Below, in pieces: positions 26,364 through 35,025 of a stretch of 59,131 bases of DNA. Made by a program: the position numbers and the translations under genes. Source of the stretch: Paenibacillus woosongensis (lineage in GTDB: Bacteria; Bacillota; Bacilli; Paenibacillales; Paenibacillaceae); the NCBI RefSeq assembly GCF_009725165.1, contig NZ_WNZW01000019.1:1-59131 (forward strand). The letters run 5' to 3'. The stretch's first letter is position 1. Every line of letters begins with the position of its first letter. The notes under the pieces were generated by a model, which saw only the letters and a list, made by a program, of their open reading frames with translations, had not been told where the DNA came from and did no database searches.

Positions 26364-28526
26364 TTGGCCATTTATATCGACGAGTCAAAGAAGATCTTTC
26401 ATTTGCAATCAGATCACACAAGTTATGTTATTCAAGTAATAGACGGCTATCCTGTGCATACCTATTGGGGACAACGGCTTCAAGCAGATGGCGATTTGGC
26501 GGGGCTTGTGCCGGTTACGAGCAATGCATTTCTAGATACAATGCCTCAGGAATATCCGCAATATGGATCAGGTGATTTTCGTTCGCCTGCTTATCAGGTT
26601 CAGCTTGAGGATGGCAGCCGGATCACAGAACTTCGCTATAAAGGCTACTCTGTTTCAGCTGGAAAACCGGCTCTCGAAGGTTTGCCTTATGTATATACAG
26701 AGTCAGATGACGAAGCAGATACACTAGTATTGGAGCTTGAAGATGCATACACCGGGATGGTCGTCTTGTTAAGCTACAGCATGTTTACAGGAGGGGCGAT
26801 TTCACGATCGGCTCGCTTTATCAACAAGGGCAATGGGAAGCTGAGGCTGCTGCGCGCCTTAAGTGCAAATGTTGATTTATATGGCAAGGGGGATCATGAG
26901 CTGCTATATCTCTCCGGTCATTGGGCACGGGAGGCTCATATTCAGCGCCGGCCGCTCGGCCCCGGTGGAACGAATTTGGGCAGCCGGCGAGGCATGAGCA
27001 GCCACCAGCATAACCCGTTTGCAGCGGTGGTTAGCCCAGATACAGGCGAGGATCATGGCGAGGTTTATGCCATGAATCTGGTGTACAGCGGCAATTTCCA
27101 TGCTGAGGCGGAGGTCGATGGCTTCGGTCTCGTACGCATGGCGATTGGGCTGAACCCATTCGACTTTGCCTGGACGCTCCAGCCAGGGGAGTCTTTTCAA
27201 ACACCTGAGGCTGTATTAGTTTATTCCGCTGAAGGGCTTGGAGGCATGTCGAGAATCTATCATCGCCTGTATCGGAAACGTCTCTGCCGTGGAGTCCATC
27301 GGGATCAGGAACGTCCGATACTCGTCAATAATTGGGAAGCGACGTATTTTAATTTTAATGCGGACAAAATCGAAACGATCGCGGAGGCAGGAGCCGAGCT
27401 TGGGATCGAGCTTTTCGTGCTTGATGATGGCTGGTTCGGCAAGAGAGACAGCGACAACAGTTCCCTCGGGGACTGGGTCGAGGATCGCCGTAAACTGCCG
27501 AACGGACTTTGTGATTTAGCAGAAAGAATTAATCGGCACGGGCTGAAGTTCGGTCTATGGTTCGAGCCGGAGATGATATCGCCGGATAGCGAACTATATC
27601 GTGCTCATCCTGACTGGTGTCTGCATGTAGCCGGCCGGCGCCGCTCAGAAGCGCGCTGGCAGCTGGTGTTGGATCTGTCGCGGCCGGAGGTGCGTGACTA
27701 TCTGTATGATGCGTTAGCCCGTATTTTCACAGACGTTCCAATTGCGTATGTCAAATGGGACATGAACCGCGCGCTGACAGAGATCGGTTCTGCCACAGCT
27801 TCGCCAGAGCATCAACAGGAGATTGCGCATCGTTATATGCTTGGGCTTTATGAATTGCTGGAGAGGTTAACCACGGCGTTTCCAGAAATTTTGTTTGAAG
27901 GCTGTGCCAGCGGTGGCGGACGCTTTGATCCAGGGATGCTCTACTACATGCCGCAGGTCTGGACAAGCGATAATACCGATGCCGTGGAGCGATTAAAAAT
28001 TCAATATGGAACCAGTCTGATTTATCCGGTAAGCACCATCGGAGCCCACGTATCTGCGGTGCCCAATCATCAGGTCGGCCGGGAAACACCGCTCAAAATG
28101 CGCGGTGAGGTAGCTATGTCCGGAAATTTTGGCTACGAGCTAGACCTGACGAAATTCAGTGAGGCGGAGAAAGCCCAAGTTAAGGAGCATATTGCCATGT
28201 ATAAGGAGATACGCGCTCTTGTGCAGCAGGGTGATCTCTATCGCCTCAAAAGTCCGTTTGACGGTGATGAGACATCCTGGATGTTTGTGTCAGAGGATAA
28301 AACCGAGGCGCTCGTGTTCTTCTTCCGGGTGCTTGCCAAGCCGAATCCTGTATCTGGCATGCTGCGGCTTAAGGGGCTTGATGGGTCTCTTGCCTACACC
28401 ATAAAAGGAAACGACGGCATTGTCGGGACATACCGCGGCGATCGTTTAATGCAGGCCGGTCTGATGATTCCCCAGCTTGCAGGCGATTACGCCAGCACTT
28501 GGTTCAGGTTAATTGCGGCGCATTAA
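26364..28526 (+). CDS. GH36 alpha-galactosidase
   Basis: This 720-residue cytoplasmic enzyme removes alpha-1,6-galactose from galactomannan oligosaccharides or raffinose-type sugars. It starts at TTG with GGAG 10 bases upstream. It has the standard GH36 plan: an N-terminal beta-sandwich (about 1-320), a TIM barrel with WEATYFNF, VLDDGWFG and FGLWFEPEM, and a C-terminal beta domain. The nucleophile is Asp in YVKWDMNR (about residue 466), the acid/base Asp in WTSDNTDA (about 536), and the substrate-binding CASGGGRFD loop lies between. There is no signal peptide, so it acts on imported oligomers. It lies 114 bases after the surface mannanase and ends in a strong terminator. Confidence 0.95.
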   Translation: MAIYIDESKKIFHLQSDHTSYVIQVIDGYPVHTYWGQRLQADGDLAGLVPVTSNAFLDTMPQEYPQYGSGDFRSPAYQVQLEDGSRITELRYKGYSVSAGKPALEGLPYVYTESDDEADTLVLELEDAYTGMVVLLSYSMFTGGAISRSARFINKGNGKLRLLRALSANVDLYGKGDHELLYLSGHWAREAHIQRRPLGPGGTNLGSRRGMSSHQHNPFAAVVSPDTGEDHGEVYAMNLVYSGNFHAEAEVDGFGLVRMAIGLNPFDFAWTLQPGESFQTPEAVLVYSAEGLGGMSRIYHRLYRKRLCRGVHRDQERPILVNNWEATYFNFNADKIETIAEAGAELGIELFVLDDGWFGKRDSDNSSLGDWVEDRRKLPNGLCDLAERINRHGLKFGLWFEPEMISPDSELYRAHPDWCLHVAGRRRSEARWQLVLDLSRPEVRDYLYDALARIFTDVPIAYVKWDMNRALTEIGSATASPEHQQEIAHRYMLGLYELLERLTTAFPEILFEGCASGGGRFDPGMLYYMPQVWTSDNTDAVERLKIQYGTSLIYPVSTIGAHVSAVPNHQVGRETPLKMRGEVAMSGNFGYELDLTKFSEAEKAQVKEHIAMYKEIRALVQQGDLYRLKSPFDGDETSWMFVSEDKTEALVFFFRVLAKPNPVSGMLRLKGLDGSLAYTIKGNDGIVGTYRGDRLMQAGLMIPQLAGDYASTWFRLIAAH

Positions 28527-28585
28527 GCTCATAGTCAAGACAGAGTATATGTCGGAACTTATAACAATTAAAGTGATGAGTACGT

Positions 28586-28634
28586 AAAGAAAGGATGTCT
28601 CAAAGCTGCTGCTTTGCAGTCATCCTTTCTTTAT
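28586..28634 (+). terminator. Terminator after the alpha-galactosidase gene
   Basis: AAAGAAAGGATG (28586-28597) pairs perfectly with CATCCTTTCTTT (28621-28632), which ends in T residues. It separates the enzyme pair from the transporter operon, which has its own mannan box. Confidence 0.8.
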
Positions 28635-28685
28635 ATGCAGTTTCGAATCGCTGTCGCGAGGAGTTTTCACACATCCTGAAAACGA

Positions 28686-28749
28686 ATGATTGTTTCTGAA
28701 ATTATTGTAGATTATAGAATGAAATTCTACGAAATCTGCGATATGTCTC
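28686..28749 (+). promoter_or_regulatory. Mannan box, copy 2
   Basis: This is the partner of 23944-24007, with 52 of 64 bases identical and no gaps. It ends 51 bases before the permease start codon, almost exactly the distance seen in copy 1 (52 bases). Confidence 0.7.
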
Positions 28750-28800
28750 CAGCTCGTCCTATGCCTTATGCTTAAGGAAAGAGAGGGGGGAAACGGTGAG

Positions 28801-28815
28801 ATGAAAGCGATAACA
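28801..28815. promoter_or_regulatory. CcpA cre site over the permease start codon
   Basis: ATGAAAGCGATAACA fits all fixed positions of the cre consensus and starts at the initiation codon. It shares ATGAAAGCGAT with the site at 24060. Confidence 0.7.
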
Positions 28816-29760
28816 TTGAAAAACCAAACCGGCAGCGGACGGAGTAATAAGCCGCAAAGGTGGAAGGTGTTTAAAAATCAGAAGTACCTTTATCTAATGT
28901 CCATTCCTTTTGTAATCTGGGTTTTTGTGTTTCAGTATTTACCGCTCTGGGGCTGGACGATGGCTTTTCAGAACTACAAGCCAGGCAAGGGCTTTTTTGA
29001 ACAGAAATGGGTTGGACTAGAGCATTTCCAAATGCTGTTCCGCGATGATCACTTCTATTTGGTGCTTAGAAACACAATGGCTATGAGTATTATGGGGCTT
29101 GTAGCAGGTTTTGTATTTCCGGTACTGTTTGCACTGTTGCTAAACGAGGTGCGGGTTCAGGCCATGAAGCGGTTTGTACAGACGGTTTCATATCTGCCGC
29201 ACTTTGTATCCTGGGTAGTTGCGGCGGGGATCGTCACCAAGATGCTGTCGACAGATGGCGGAGCTGTAAATGCTGTGTTAATGAGCCTGAATCTTATTGA
29301 TGAACCGATTCAGTTTATGTCGAAGGGTCATCTATTTTGGGGGATTGTGACGGTAGCCGACGTCTGGAAGGAGACAGGCTGGAACGCCATTATTTATCTG
29401 GCCGCCATTTCAGGGATCGGGCCTGAGCTTTATGAGGCTGCAAGGGTTGACGGTGCCAGCCGCCTGAAGCAAATATGGCATATTACGCTGCCTGGCATTC
29501 GATCAACGATTATCGTCCTGTTGATTATTTCGATCGGCCATCTCGTAGGGATCGGATTTGAGAAGCAGTTCCTGCTCGGCAACCATATGGTCAAGGACTA
29601 TTCCGAAGTGTTGGATCTGTATGCTCTGAATTACGGCTTATCTATGGGCAGATTTTCCTTTGGTACGGCAATTAACATTTTCAACTCGATGATCAGCTTG
29701 ATTCTGCTATTTGTAGCGAACGGAATGTTCAAGAAATTCGCAAATGAAAGCATCATGTAA
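28801..29760 (+). CDS. Sugar ABC transporter permease, LplB type, mannan locus
   Basis: This is the first membrane subunit of the mannan-oligosaccharide importer, 319 residues. I start it at ATG 28801, preceded by GAGAGGGGGG and GGTGAG; the ATG 33 bases upstream has no site. About six membrane segments are visible, with the subfamily stretch YLPLWGWTMAFQNYKPG after the first and the EAA loop EAARVDGASRLKQ. It corresponds to the xylan-locus permease at 2263-3222. The mannan specificity is inferred from its operon, which ends in a GH26 gene. Confidence 0.9.
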   Translation: MKAITLKNQTGSGRSNKPQRWKVFKNQKYLYLMSIPFVIWVFVFQYLPLWGWTMAFQNYKPGKGFFEQKWVGLEHFQMLFRDDHFYLVLRNTMAMSIMGLVAGFVFPVLFALLLNEVRVQAMKRFVQTVSYLPHFVSWVVAAGIVTKMLSTDGGAVNAVLMSLNLIDEPIQFMSKGHLFWGIVTVADVWKETGWNAIIYLAAISGIGPELYEAARVDGASRLKQIWHITLPGIRSTIIVLLIISIGHLVGIGFEKQFLLGNHMVKDYSEVLDLYALNYGLSMGRFSFGTAINIFNSMISLILLFVANGMFKKFANESIM

Positions 29761-29795
29761 ACTTACAAGCATCCTATAAAGGAGGGGCTTCAGAC

Positions 29796-30731
29796 ATGGG
29801 CGCAGCCGATTCGGCATCCACCCTTAAGATAAAGCGGCCGAGAGCGGTCTCCCGATCTCCCCAAGACTGGATTTTTAATATAGCCGTATATCTGCTCGTT
29901 GGCATCATTACTATCATTACGCTCTATCCATTCTTAAACGTACTGGCTATTTCGTTCAATGACTCTGTCGACACAGTTCGAGGGGGCGTGACGATCTATC
30001 CAAGAAAATTCACTCTGGAAAATTACAAGCAAATTTTCAGCTACAGCAGCTTGCTTACTGGCTTCAAAATTTCGGTGTACCGTACACTTGCGGGTACATT
30101 GGCAGGCCTTGTCAGCGGCTCTATGGTCGCTTATACTTTGGCGCGGACGGATTTTCAGGGAAGAAAATTCGTCTCGACATTCTTGGCTATCACCATGTAT
30201 GTATCGGGCGGCCTGATTCCTGGCTTTATTCTGATCAAGAACCTGGATATGATCAATACTTTTGCGGTCTATATTTTACCAGGGCTTGTAAGCGCCTTTA
30301 ATATTTTCGTCATTCGTTCTTTTATCGACGGCCTCCCTTTTGCCCTTCAAGAATCAGCCAAGATAGACGGGGCAAACGACTTTACCATTTACTGGCGCAT
30401 CATCCTGCCATTATGCAAACCTGCGCTTGCTACAGTTGCGCTGTTCCTGGCCGTCGGACAATGGAACTCATGGTTTGACACCTATCTTTACAACGGTTCC
30501 AATGACGCTTTGACGACACTACAGTATGAGTTAATGAAAGTGTTGCAGAGCACAACGACCAATGCCAATAATATGCGTGGAGGCAATATGACAGAGCTGA
30601 TGGCGCAAGTGTCCCCGGATTCTGTCAAAATGGCGATTACCATCGTAGCGACAGTTCCGATTCTGGTCGTCTACCCATTCCTGCAGAAATACTTTGTCAA
30701 AGGGATGACGCTTGGCGCTGTAAAAAGCTGA
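29796..30731 (+). CDS. Sugar ABC transporter permease, LplC type, mannan locus
   Basis: This is the second membrane subunit, 311 residues, with about six membrane segments. The EAA loop is at ESAKIDGANDF, and the C-terminal VKGMTLGAVKS matches the LplC/YtcP ending. GGAGGGG stands about 10 bases before the ATG, and the gene follows its partner by 35 bases. It is the counterpart of 1302-2261. No ATPase gene accompanies the set, so an MsmX-like ATPase from elsewhere must energise it. Confidence 0.9.
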   Translation: MGAADSASTLKIKRPRAVSRSPQDWIFNIAVYLLVGIITIITLYPFLNVLAISFNDSVDTVRGGVTIYPRKFTLENYKQIFSYSSLLTGFKISVYRTLAGTLAGLVSGSMVAYTLARTDFQGRKFVSTFLAITMYVSGGLIPGFILIKNLDMINTFAVYILPGLVSAFNIFVIRSFIDGLPFALQESAKIDGANDFTIYWRIILPLCKPALATVALFLAVGQWNSWFDTYLYNGSNDALTTLQYELMKVLQSTTTNANNMRGGNMTELMAQVSPDSVKMAITIVATVPILVVYPFLQKYFVKGMTLGAVKS

Positions 30732-30811
30732 TACGCCAGCGGCATTCTCTCATGCTTCTGATTGATATATCCGGCCTTTTCATCGAATTAATTAAAGGGG
30801 TGTTTCATATT

Positions 30812-32509
30812 ATGAAGACTAAGTTCAAGAAAACTACGATTTCTGTCTTAGCATCCGTTCTCCTGCTAGGCCAGCTTATCGGCTGCAGCGGCAGCTCAGG
30901 CGGAAAAAATGCGTCTAATGCCACAAATTCGACGGGCAACAACGCATCTCCTATAACACTAACCTATTTCACACAAGATCCTAGCGCCAACTGGAATAAT
31001 ATGCAGGATCGAATAGGGAAAATCATTACTGAAAAAACAGGCGTCGTGTTGGATGCCGAATTTGCGGTAGGCGATCCTACACAGAAGGTAGCGATTATGG
31101 CGGCAACTGGCGAAGTGCCTGATCTGATCGCGGCCAAAGCGGACATCGGCAAGCTGGTTGATGTGGGTGCGATTCTCGACCTGACAGACCTGATTGAGGA
31201 GCATGCTCCGAACATTAAGAAAATGCTGGGCGACAAAATTCAACGGGCAAAATACAGCCTGGAGGATCAAGCGATCTATACGATTCCAACCTGGTCTGCC
31301 ATTGACGAACGCAAGCTCAAGCCTGATTACGGCTTTCAACTGCAGCACCGTGTCGTAAAGGAGGCAGGGTATCCTGAGATCCGCACCGTTCAAGATTTTG
31401 AGAAGGTGATCAAGGAATATCTGGACAAACATCCTACGGATGAGAACGGCAATCCGAACATCGGACTGACGCTCAACGCTGATGACTGGCATATGTATCA
31501 GGTAACAAATATGGGCTTCTTTACGACAGGCGCGCCGGATGACGGCGAGTATTATGTCGATCAGGAAACATTTGATGTGACATACCATTTCCGTCGTCCT
31601 GAGGAACGCGAATATTTCCGCTGGCTGAACCATATGAACTCCATCGGGCTGCTGGACAAGGAAAGCTTCGTACAGAAAACAGATCAATTCAAAGCTAAGG
31701 TTGCATCCGGACGGGTGCTCGGCCTGATTGACCCAGCATGGGACTATGGCGAAGCGCAGAATGCTCTAAAAGCAGAAGGAAAATTCGATCAAACCTATGG
31801 TCATTACCCGGTTACAATGTCCAAAGAGTACAAGGATACCAGCTTCTGGCCGGCAGGCTTTGACGGAGGCTACGGCATAGCCATTTCGGCAGACTGCAAA
31901 GACCCGGTAGCTGCTATTAAGTTCCTCGACTATTTGGCTTCAGAAGCAGGTCAGATTTTGATTAACTGGGGCGTTGAAGGCATAGATTATATTGTTCAGG
32001 ACGGCAAGAGAGTGGTGCCAAAAGAAACCCAAGACAAAATGGATAAGGAAGGCAATGCCTATCTGAAGGAATCGGGCCTGGGATTGTACTGGAATCTTAC
32101 GGTTCATTACGGAGATGGCATCCAGGATTCAACGGGCAACTACTATACCAAGAATAACCGGGAAATGCTGATAGCTACTTTCAGCGAGCCTGAAAAAGAG
32201 GCATTGCAGGCTTACAACGTCGAGACCTGGAGGGATCTGTTCCCGCAGGAAGAGGAGTTCCCTGAAAGAAAAGCGGGCGCAGCTTACAATATCGTTCTGC
32301 CTAGCGACAGCAAAGCTACAATCCTAATGCAAAAAATGAAAGATATTACGTGGAAGCGTATCCCTGAGGCGATTATGGCCAACCCGAACCAATTCGATAA
32401 AATCTGGGATGATTATATGGCGGAGCTGGAGAAAGCAGGCGTAAAAGAGATGGAAGAGGCTTACGGACAATTCGTCAAGGATCGCGTTAAGCTCTGGAAC
32501 GGTGAATAG
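30812..32509 (+). CDS. Lipoprotein sugar-binding protein, LplA type, mannan locus
   Basis: This binding lipoprotein has 565 residues. ATG 30812 is chosen because AAAGGGG stands upstream and the lipoprotein signal begins directly: MKTKFKK, a hydrophobic run and the lipobox LIGC. A Ser/Gly/Asn linker follows the cysteine, then the large family 1 binding fold. It probably captures manno-oligosaccharides released by the surface mannanase. It is the third gene of the transporter operon and precedes the intracellular mannanase by 72 bases. Confidence 0.9.
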   Translation: MKTKFKKTTISVLASVLLLGQLIGCSGSSGGKNASNATNSTGNNASPITLTYFTQDPSANWNNMQDRIGKIITEKTGVVLDAEFAVGDPTQKVAIMAATGEVPDLIAAKADIGKLVDVGAILDLTDLIEEHAPNIKKMLGDKIQRAKYSLEDQAIYTIPTWSAIDERKLKPDYGFQLQHRVVKEAGYPEIRTVQDFEKVIKEYLDKHPTDENGNPNIGLTLNADDWHMYQVTNMGFFTTGAPDDGEYYVDQETFDVTYHFRRPEEREYFRWLNHMNSIGLLDKESFVQKTDQFKAKVASGRVLGLIDPAWDYGEAQNALKAEGKFDQTYGHYPVTMSKEYKDTSFWPAGFDGGYGIAISADCKDPVAAIKFLDYLASEAGQILINWGVEGIDYIVQDGKRVVPKETQDKMDKEGNAYLKESGLGLYWNLTVHYGDGIQDSTGNYYTKNNREMLIATFSEPEKEALQAYNVETWRDLFPQEEEFPERKAGAAYNIVLPSDSKATILMQKMKDITWKRIPEAIMANPNQFDKIWDDYMAELEKAGVKEMEEAYGQFVKDRVKLWNGE

Positions 32510-32581
32510 ATCCCGAGCAGCGATTTATGGATAATGACAGCCGCTGAGCGAAATCCGGCGGAGTAGAAAGGTAGGGATACC

Positions 32582-33553
32582 ATGCAAACGATGAATATAA
32601 CACCATGCAACCCCAAAGCTTCCGATGAAGTAAGGTCGGTTCTCAACTATCTCAGCGAAATTAGAGGAAAAGGCATTATTACAGGACAGCATACGCAGAC
32701 GATCGCGCAGGATGAGCTGCATTACATTCGTGAAGTAACGGGTAAACAGCCCGCACTATGCGGTTTCGAGCTGCTAGGCTATTCCCCGAATATCAATTAT
32801 AGTGACAGCGGCGAAGAATGCTTGCTGGAAGTCGAAGAAAGCAAGGGCACGCTGCAAAAAGCTTGGGAATGGGCGGAGAAAGAGAACGGCTTGATCACCT
32901 TTACCTGGCACTGGTTCTCCCCGCTTGGCGGCCGGGATAAGAGCTTTTATACAGAGCATACCGATTTTGACGCAGCGAAAGCAACTGTGGAAGGTACCGC
33001 AGAACACACGGCCTTGCTGTCCGATATGGACGATATGGCCGAAATTTTACGGGAATTCCGTGACAAACGGATTCCGATCTTGTGGCGGCCCTTTCACGAA
33101 GCGGAAGGAACCTGGTTCTGGTGGGGCAGCAAAGGCCCTGAAGTGGCCAAGCAATTATACCGAATCATGTACGAAAGATATACCAAGCACCACGATTTGA
33201 CGAATTTGATCTGGGTGTGGAACTCACCAACCCCTGAAGGCTATGTCGGGGACGATGTTGTTGACATCATTTCAAGAGATTTATATCCGCCAGCCCACCA
33301 GCATACGGATTTACGGCAGGAATATGAGGAGCTGATTCGCATTACGCCTACTCCGAAGCTTGCCGCTCTCGGAGAAATTGGTCCGATTCCATGCGTCAGG
33401 AGTTTGTCCGAATCGCGAATTCCGTGGCTGTGGTTTATGACCTGGTCCAACGATTTTGGCAAAACGGATAAATTCACCGGAAAAGAGGTATTGCGCAGCG
33501 CTTATCACAGCGACTATGCTATTACCTTGGATCAGCTGCCGAAACTATACTAA
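32582..33553 (+). CDS. Intracellular GH26 beta-mannanase/mannosidase
   Basis: This 323-residue protein is a bare GH26 catalytic domain with no signal peptide, binding module or SLH repeats. Acid/base Glu lies in WRPFHEAEGTWFWWG (about residue 173) and the nucleophile in LGEIGPIP (about 264). It is clearly related to the catalytic part of the surface mannanase at 24060-26249, with which it shares the WFWWG segment. As last gene of the importer operon it probably shortens imported manno-oligosaccharides, the same role that the GH10 enzyme plays in the xylan operon. GTAGGGA precedes the ATG. Confidence 0.92.
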   Translation: MQTMNITPCNPKASDEVRSVLNYLSEIRGKGIITGQHTQTIAQDELHYIREVTGKQPALCGFELLGYSPNINYSDSGEECLLEVEESKGTLQKAWEWAEKENGLITFTWHWFSPLGGRDKSFYTEHTDFDAAKATVEGTAEHTALLSDMDDMAEILREFRDKRIPILWRPFHEAEGTWFWWGSKGPEVAKQLYRIMYERYTKHHDLTNLIWVWNSPTPEGYVGDDVVDIISRDLYPPAHQHTDLRQEYEELIRITPTPKLAALGEIGPIPCVRSLSESRIPWLWFMTWSNDFGKTDKFTGKEVLRSAYHSDYAITLDQLPKLY

Positions 33554-33563
33554 GTTACCGCCT

Positions 33564-33597
33564 AAACCAGCCCAAACGATTCATTAGGGGCTGGTTT
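33564..33597 (+). terminator. Terminator of the mannan transporter operon
   Basis: AAACCAGCCC (33564-33573) pairs perfectly with GGGCTGGTTT (33588-33597), followed by TGGTTTGGTT. Confidence 0.8.
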
Positions 33598-33616
33598 TGG
33601 TTTGGTTAGCACAACA

Positions 33617-33727
33617 TCGCACACTAAGCTGGCGGACACTGAGCGGGAACACTAAGGCGGACAAGGCGGCGGACATTAAGTCACACATTAAGTCGCACAC
33701 TAAGGCGGACACTAAGTCGCACACTAA
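33617..33727. repeat. Degenerate 12-base tandem repeat
   Basis: About nine units vary around GCGGACACTAAG and TCGCACACTAAG, with some unit-length differences. This is part of the 776-base stretch between the mannan operon and bceR, which otherwise holds the inverted repeats and the small reading frame listed next. The units encode nothing sensible. Confidence 0.75.
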
Positions 33728-33775
33728 ATGGAATTCATGTATCTAATTTTGCTCTAAACGAAGATTATAGGGAAT

Positions 33776-33909
33776 TAGATGGATTTTATGCACCTAAATT
33801 CAAGAATCCCGCCCATGATCGCCATCTCCCTTCTTTTAACAACATGAAATCCATCTAAATCCACGTAACCTTCTTTGCCGCATAAACTAACTACTATAAA
33901 TCCATCTAG
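33776..33909. repeat. Dispersed TAGATGGATTT inverted repeat element
   Basis: TAGATGGATTTTATG (33776-33790) is complementary at 14 of 15 positions to CATGAAATCCATCTA (33843-33857), and a third copy of ATCCATCTA lies at 33900-33908. I suspect a multi-copy intergenic repeat element, which can only be confirmed with the rest of the genome. Confidence 0.5.
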
Positions 33910-34004
33910 ATAAGTTGAACTATTAAAATGCCGCCTTTCTTCATAAACTAATCCTGTTGGGCAGCCATTATATTTATCCGGTCAGGTCACCACATCAAAT
34001 ATAA

Positions 34005-34145
34005 TCATGAACAAGCCAACCGTTGCGGTTGGATAACCACCGAACCGAGCTTAGCAACTTGTGCATTTTTAATGCCAAGCGGCTTCAGCTTAAAAATGCC
34101 CTCCGGTAGCGAAATCCGCAACGATCCATCATAGCCAGAAGTCAT
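34005..34145 (-). CDS. Small open reading frame of 46 codons, possible gene remnant
   Basis: This frame reads as protein-like sequence (SGYDGSLRISLPEGIFKL, then GIKNAQVAKLGSVVIQPQ) with no rare-codon excess. Its ATG overlaps, as ATGA, the stop of an eight-codon frame that has a strong GGGGAGTG site at about 34178. Upstream of the ATG the same frame stays open for nine codons only. It may be a small gene or the tail of a decayed longer one. I do not recognise the product. Confidence 0.35.
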   Translation of the reverse strand: MTSGYDGSLRISLPEGIFKLKPLGIKNAQVAKLGSVVIQPQRLACS

Positions 34146-34329
34146 GCCCCCAGCGGCAGCATCCCCATGCTTTCACTCCCCTTATTTAAAAACTCAACAT
34201 CTTAAATTATAGTTTGTATACTGATACATGACGGCAGCTAGCGATTTACAACCGCCGCGTTTCATGTGAAGATGAAGTGAAGAATAGGAAATATTCAGTG
34301 GTTATAGATTAACTGATGGTGGTGACGCC

Positions 34330-35025
34330 ATGTTCAAAATTATGCTAATCGAAGACGATGCCAGCTTGTTCGGCGAAATCCGGGAACGGCTGCAGCAATG
34401 GAGTTATGATGTATATGGAATCGAGGATTTCAGCAGCGTAATGCAGGAGTTCACCGCGGTAAAACCCGATCTCGTCCTTATTGATATTCAGCTACCGAAG
34501 TTCGACGGCTTTCACTGGTGCCGGATGATTCGCGCCCATTCCCATGTGCCGATTATCTTCCTGTCTTCACGCGACCATCCTACGGATATGGTCATGTCCA
34601 TGCAGCTGGGAGCGGATGATTTCATTCAGAAGCCTTTTCATTTCGAGGTGCTTGTAGCGAAGATCCAGGCCACCCTGCGCCGCGTCTACGATTACAATAC
34701 CGAAGCAGTCTCGCTGCGAACCTGGTGCGGAGCGACGGTCGACTATGAGCAGAACACGGTGACGAATGCCGCAGGTACCATTGAGCTGACCAAAAATGAA
34801 ATTTACATCTTAAAGCTGCTCATCGAGCAGAAGAACAAGATCGTCACCCGGGAGGAGCTGATCAAGAGCCTCTGGGACGACGAACGTTTCATCAGCGACA
34901 ATACGCTGACGGTTAACGTCAACCGGCTCCGCAAGAAGCTGGACGAGCTTGATTTAGGCCGCATGATCGAAACGAAGGTCGGGCAGGGCTACATCGCGAT
35001 TCAGGAAGGTGAAGGCCGTGATTAG
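34330..35025 (+). CDS. bceR: OmpR-family response regulator, BceR-like
   Basis: This 231-residue regulator controls a peptide-antibiotic detoxification transporter. The receiver domain has IEDD and aspartate 52 in VLIDIQLP, then the conserved lysine in FIQKPFHFEVL. The C-terminal winged helix (about 135-228) includes LTKNEIYILKLL and ISDNTLTVNVNRLRKKL, typical of the BceR group. It overlaps the kinase gene by 8 bases. Its probable binding site is the inverted repeat at 36027-36052. Confidence 0.92.
   Translation: MFKIMLIEDDASLFGEIRERLQQWSYDVYGIEDFSSVMQEFTAVKPDLVLIDIQLPKFDGFHWCRMIRAHSHVPIIFLSSRDHPTDMVMSMQLGADDFIQKPFHFEVLVAKIQATLRRVYDYNTEAVSLRTWCGATVDYEQNTVTNAAGTIELTKNEIYILKLLIEQKNKIVTREELIKSLWDDERFISDNTLTVNVNRLRKKLDELDLGRMIETKVGQGYIAIQEGEGRD

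Noticed and set aside
34021..34123. Nested inverted repeats (CGTTGCGG/CCGCAACG and GCATTTTTAA/TTAAAAATGC) suggesting a structured RNA or riboswitch
   Set aside because: The same bases read as a protein-like frame on the minus strand, no known riboswitch core is present and no suitably placed gene follows. The symmetry may be chance.
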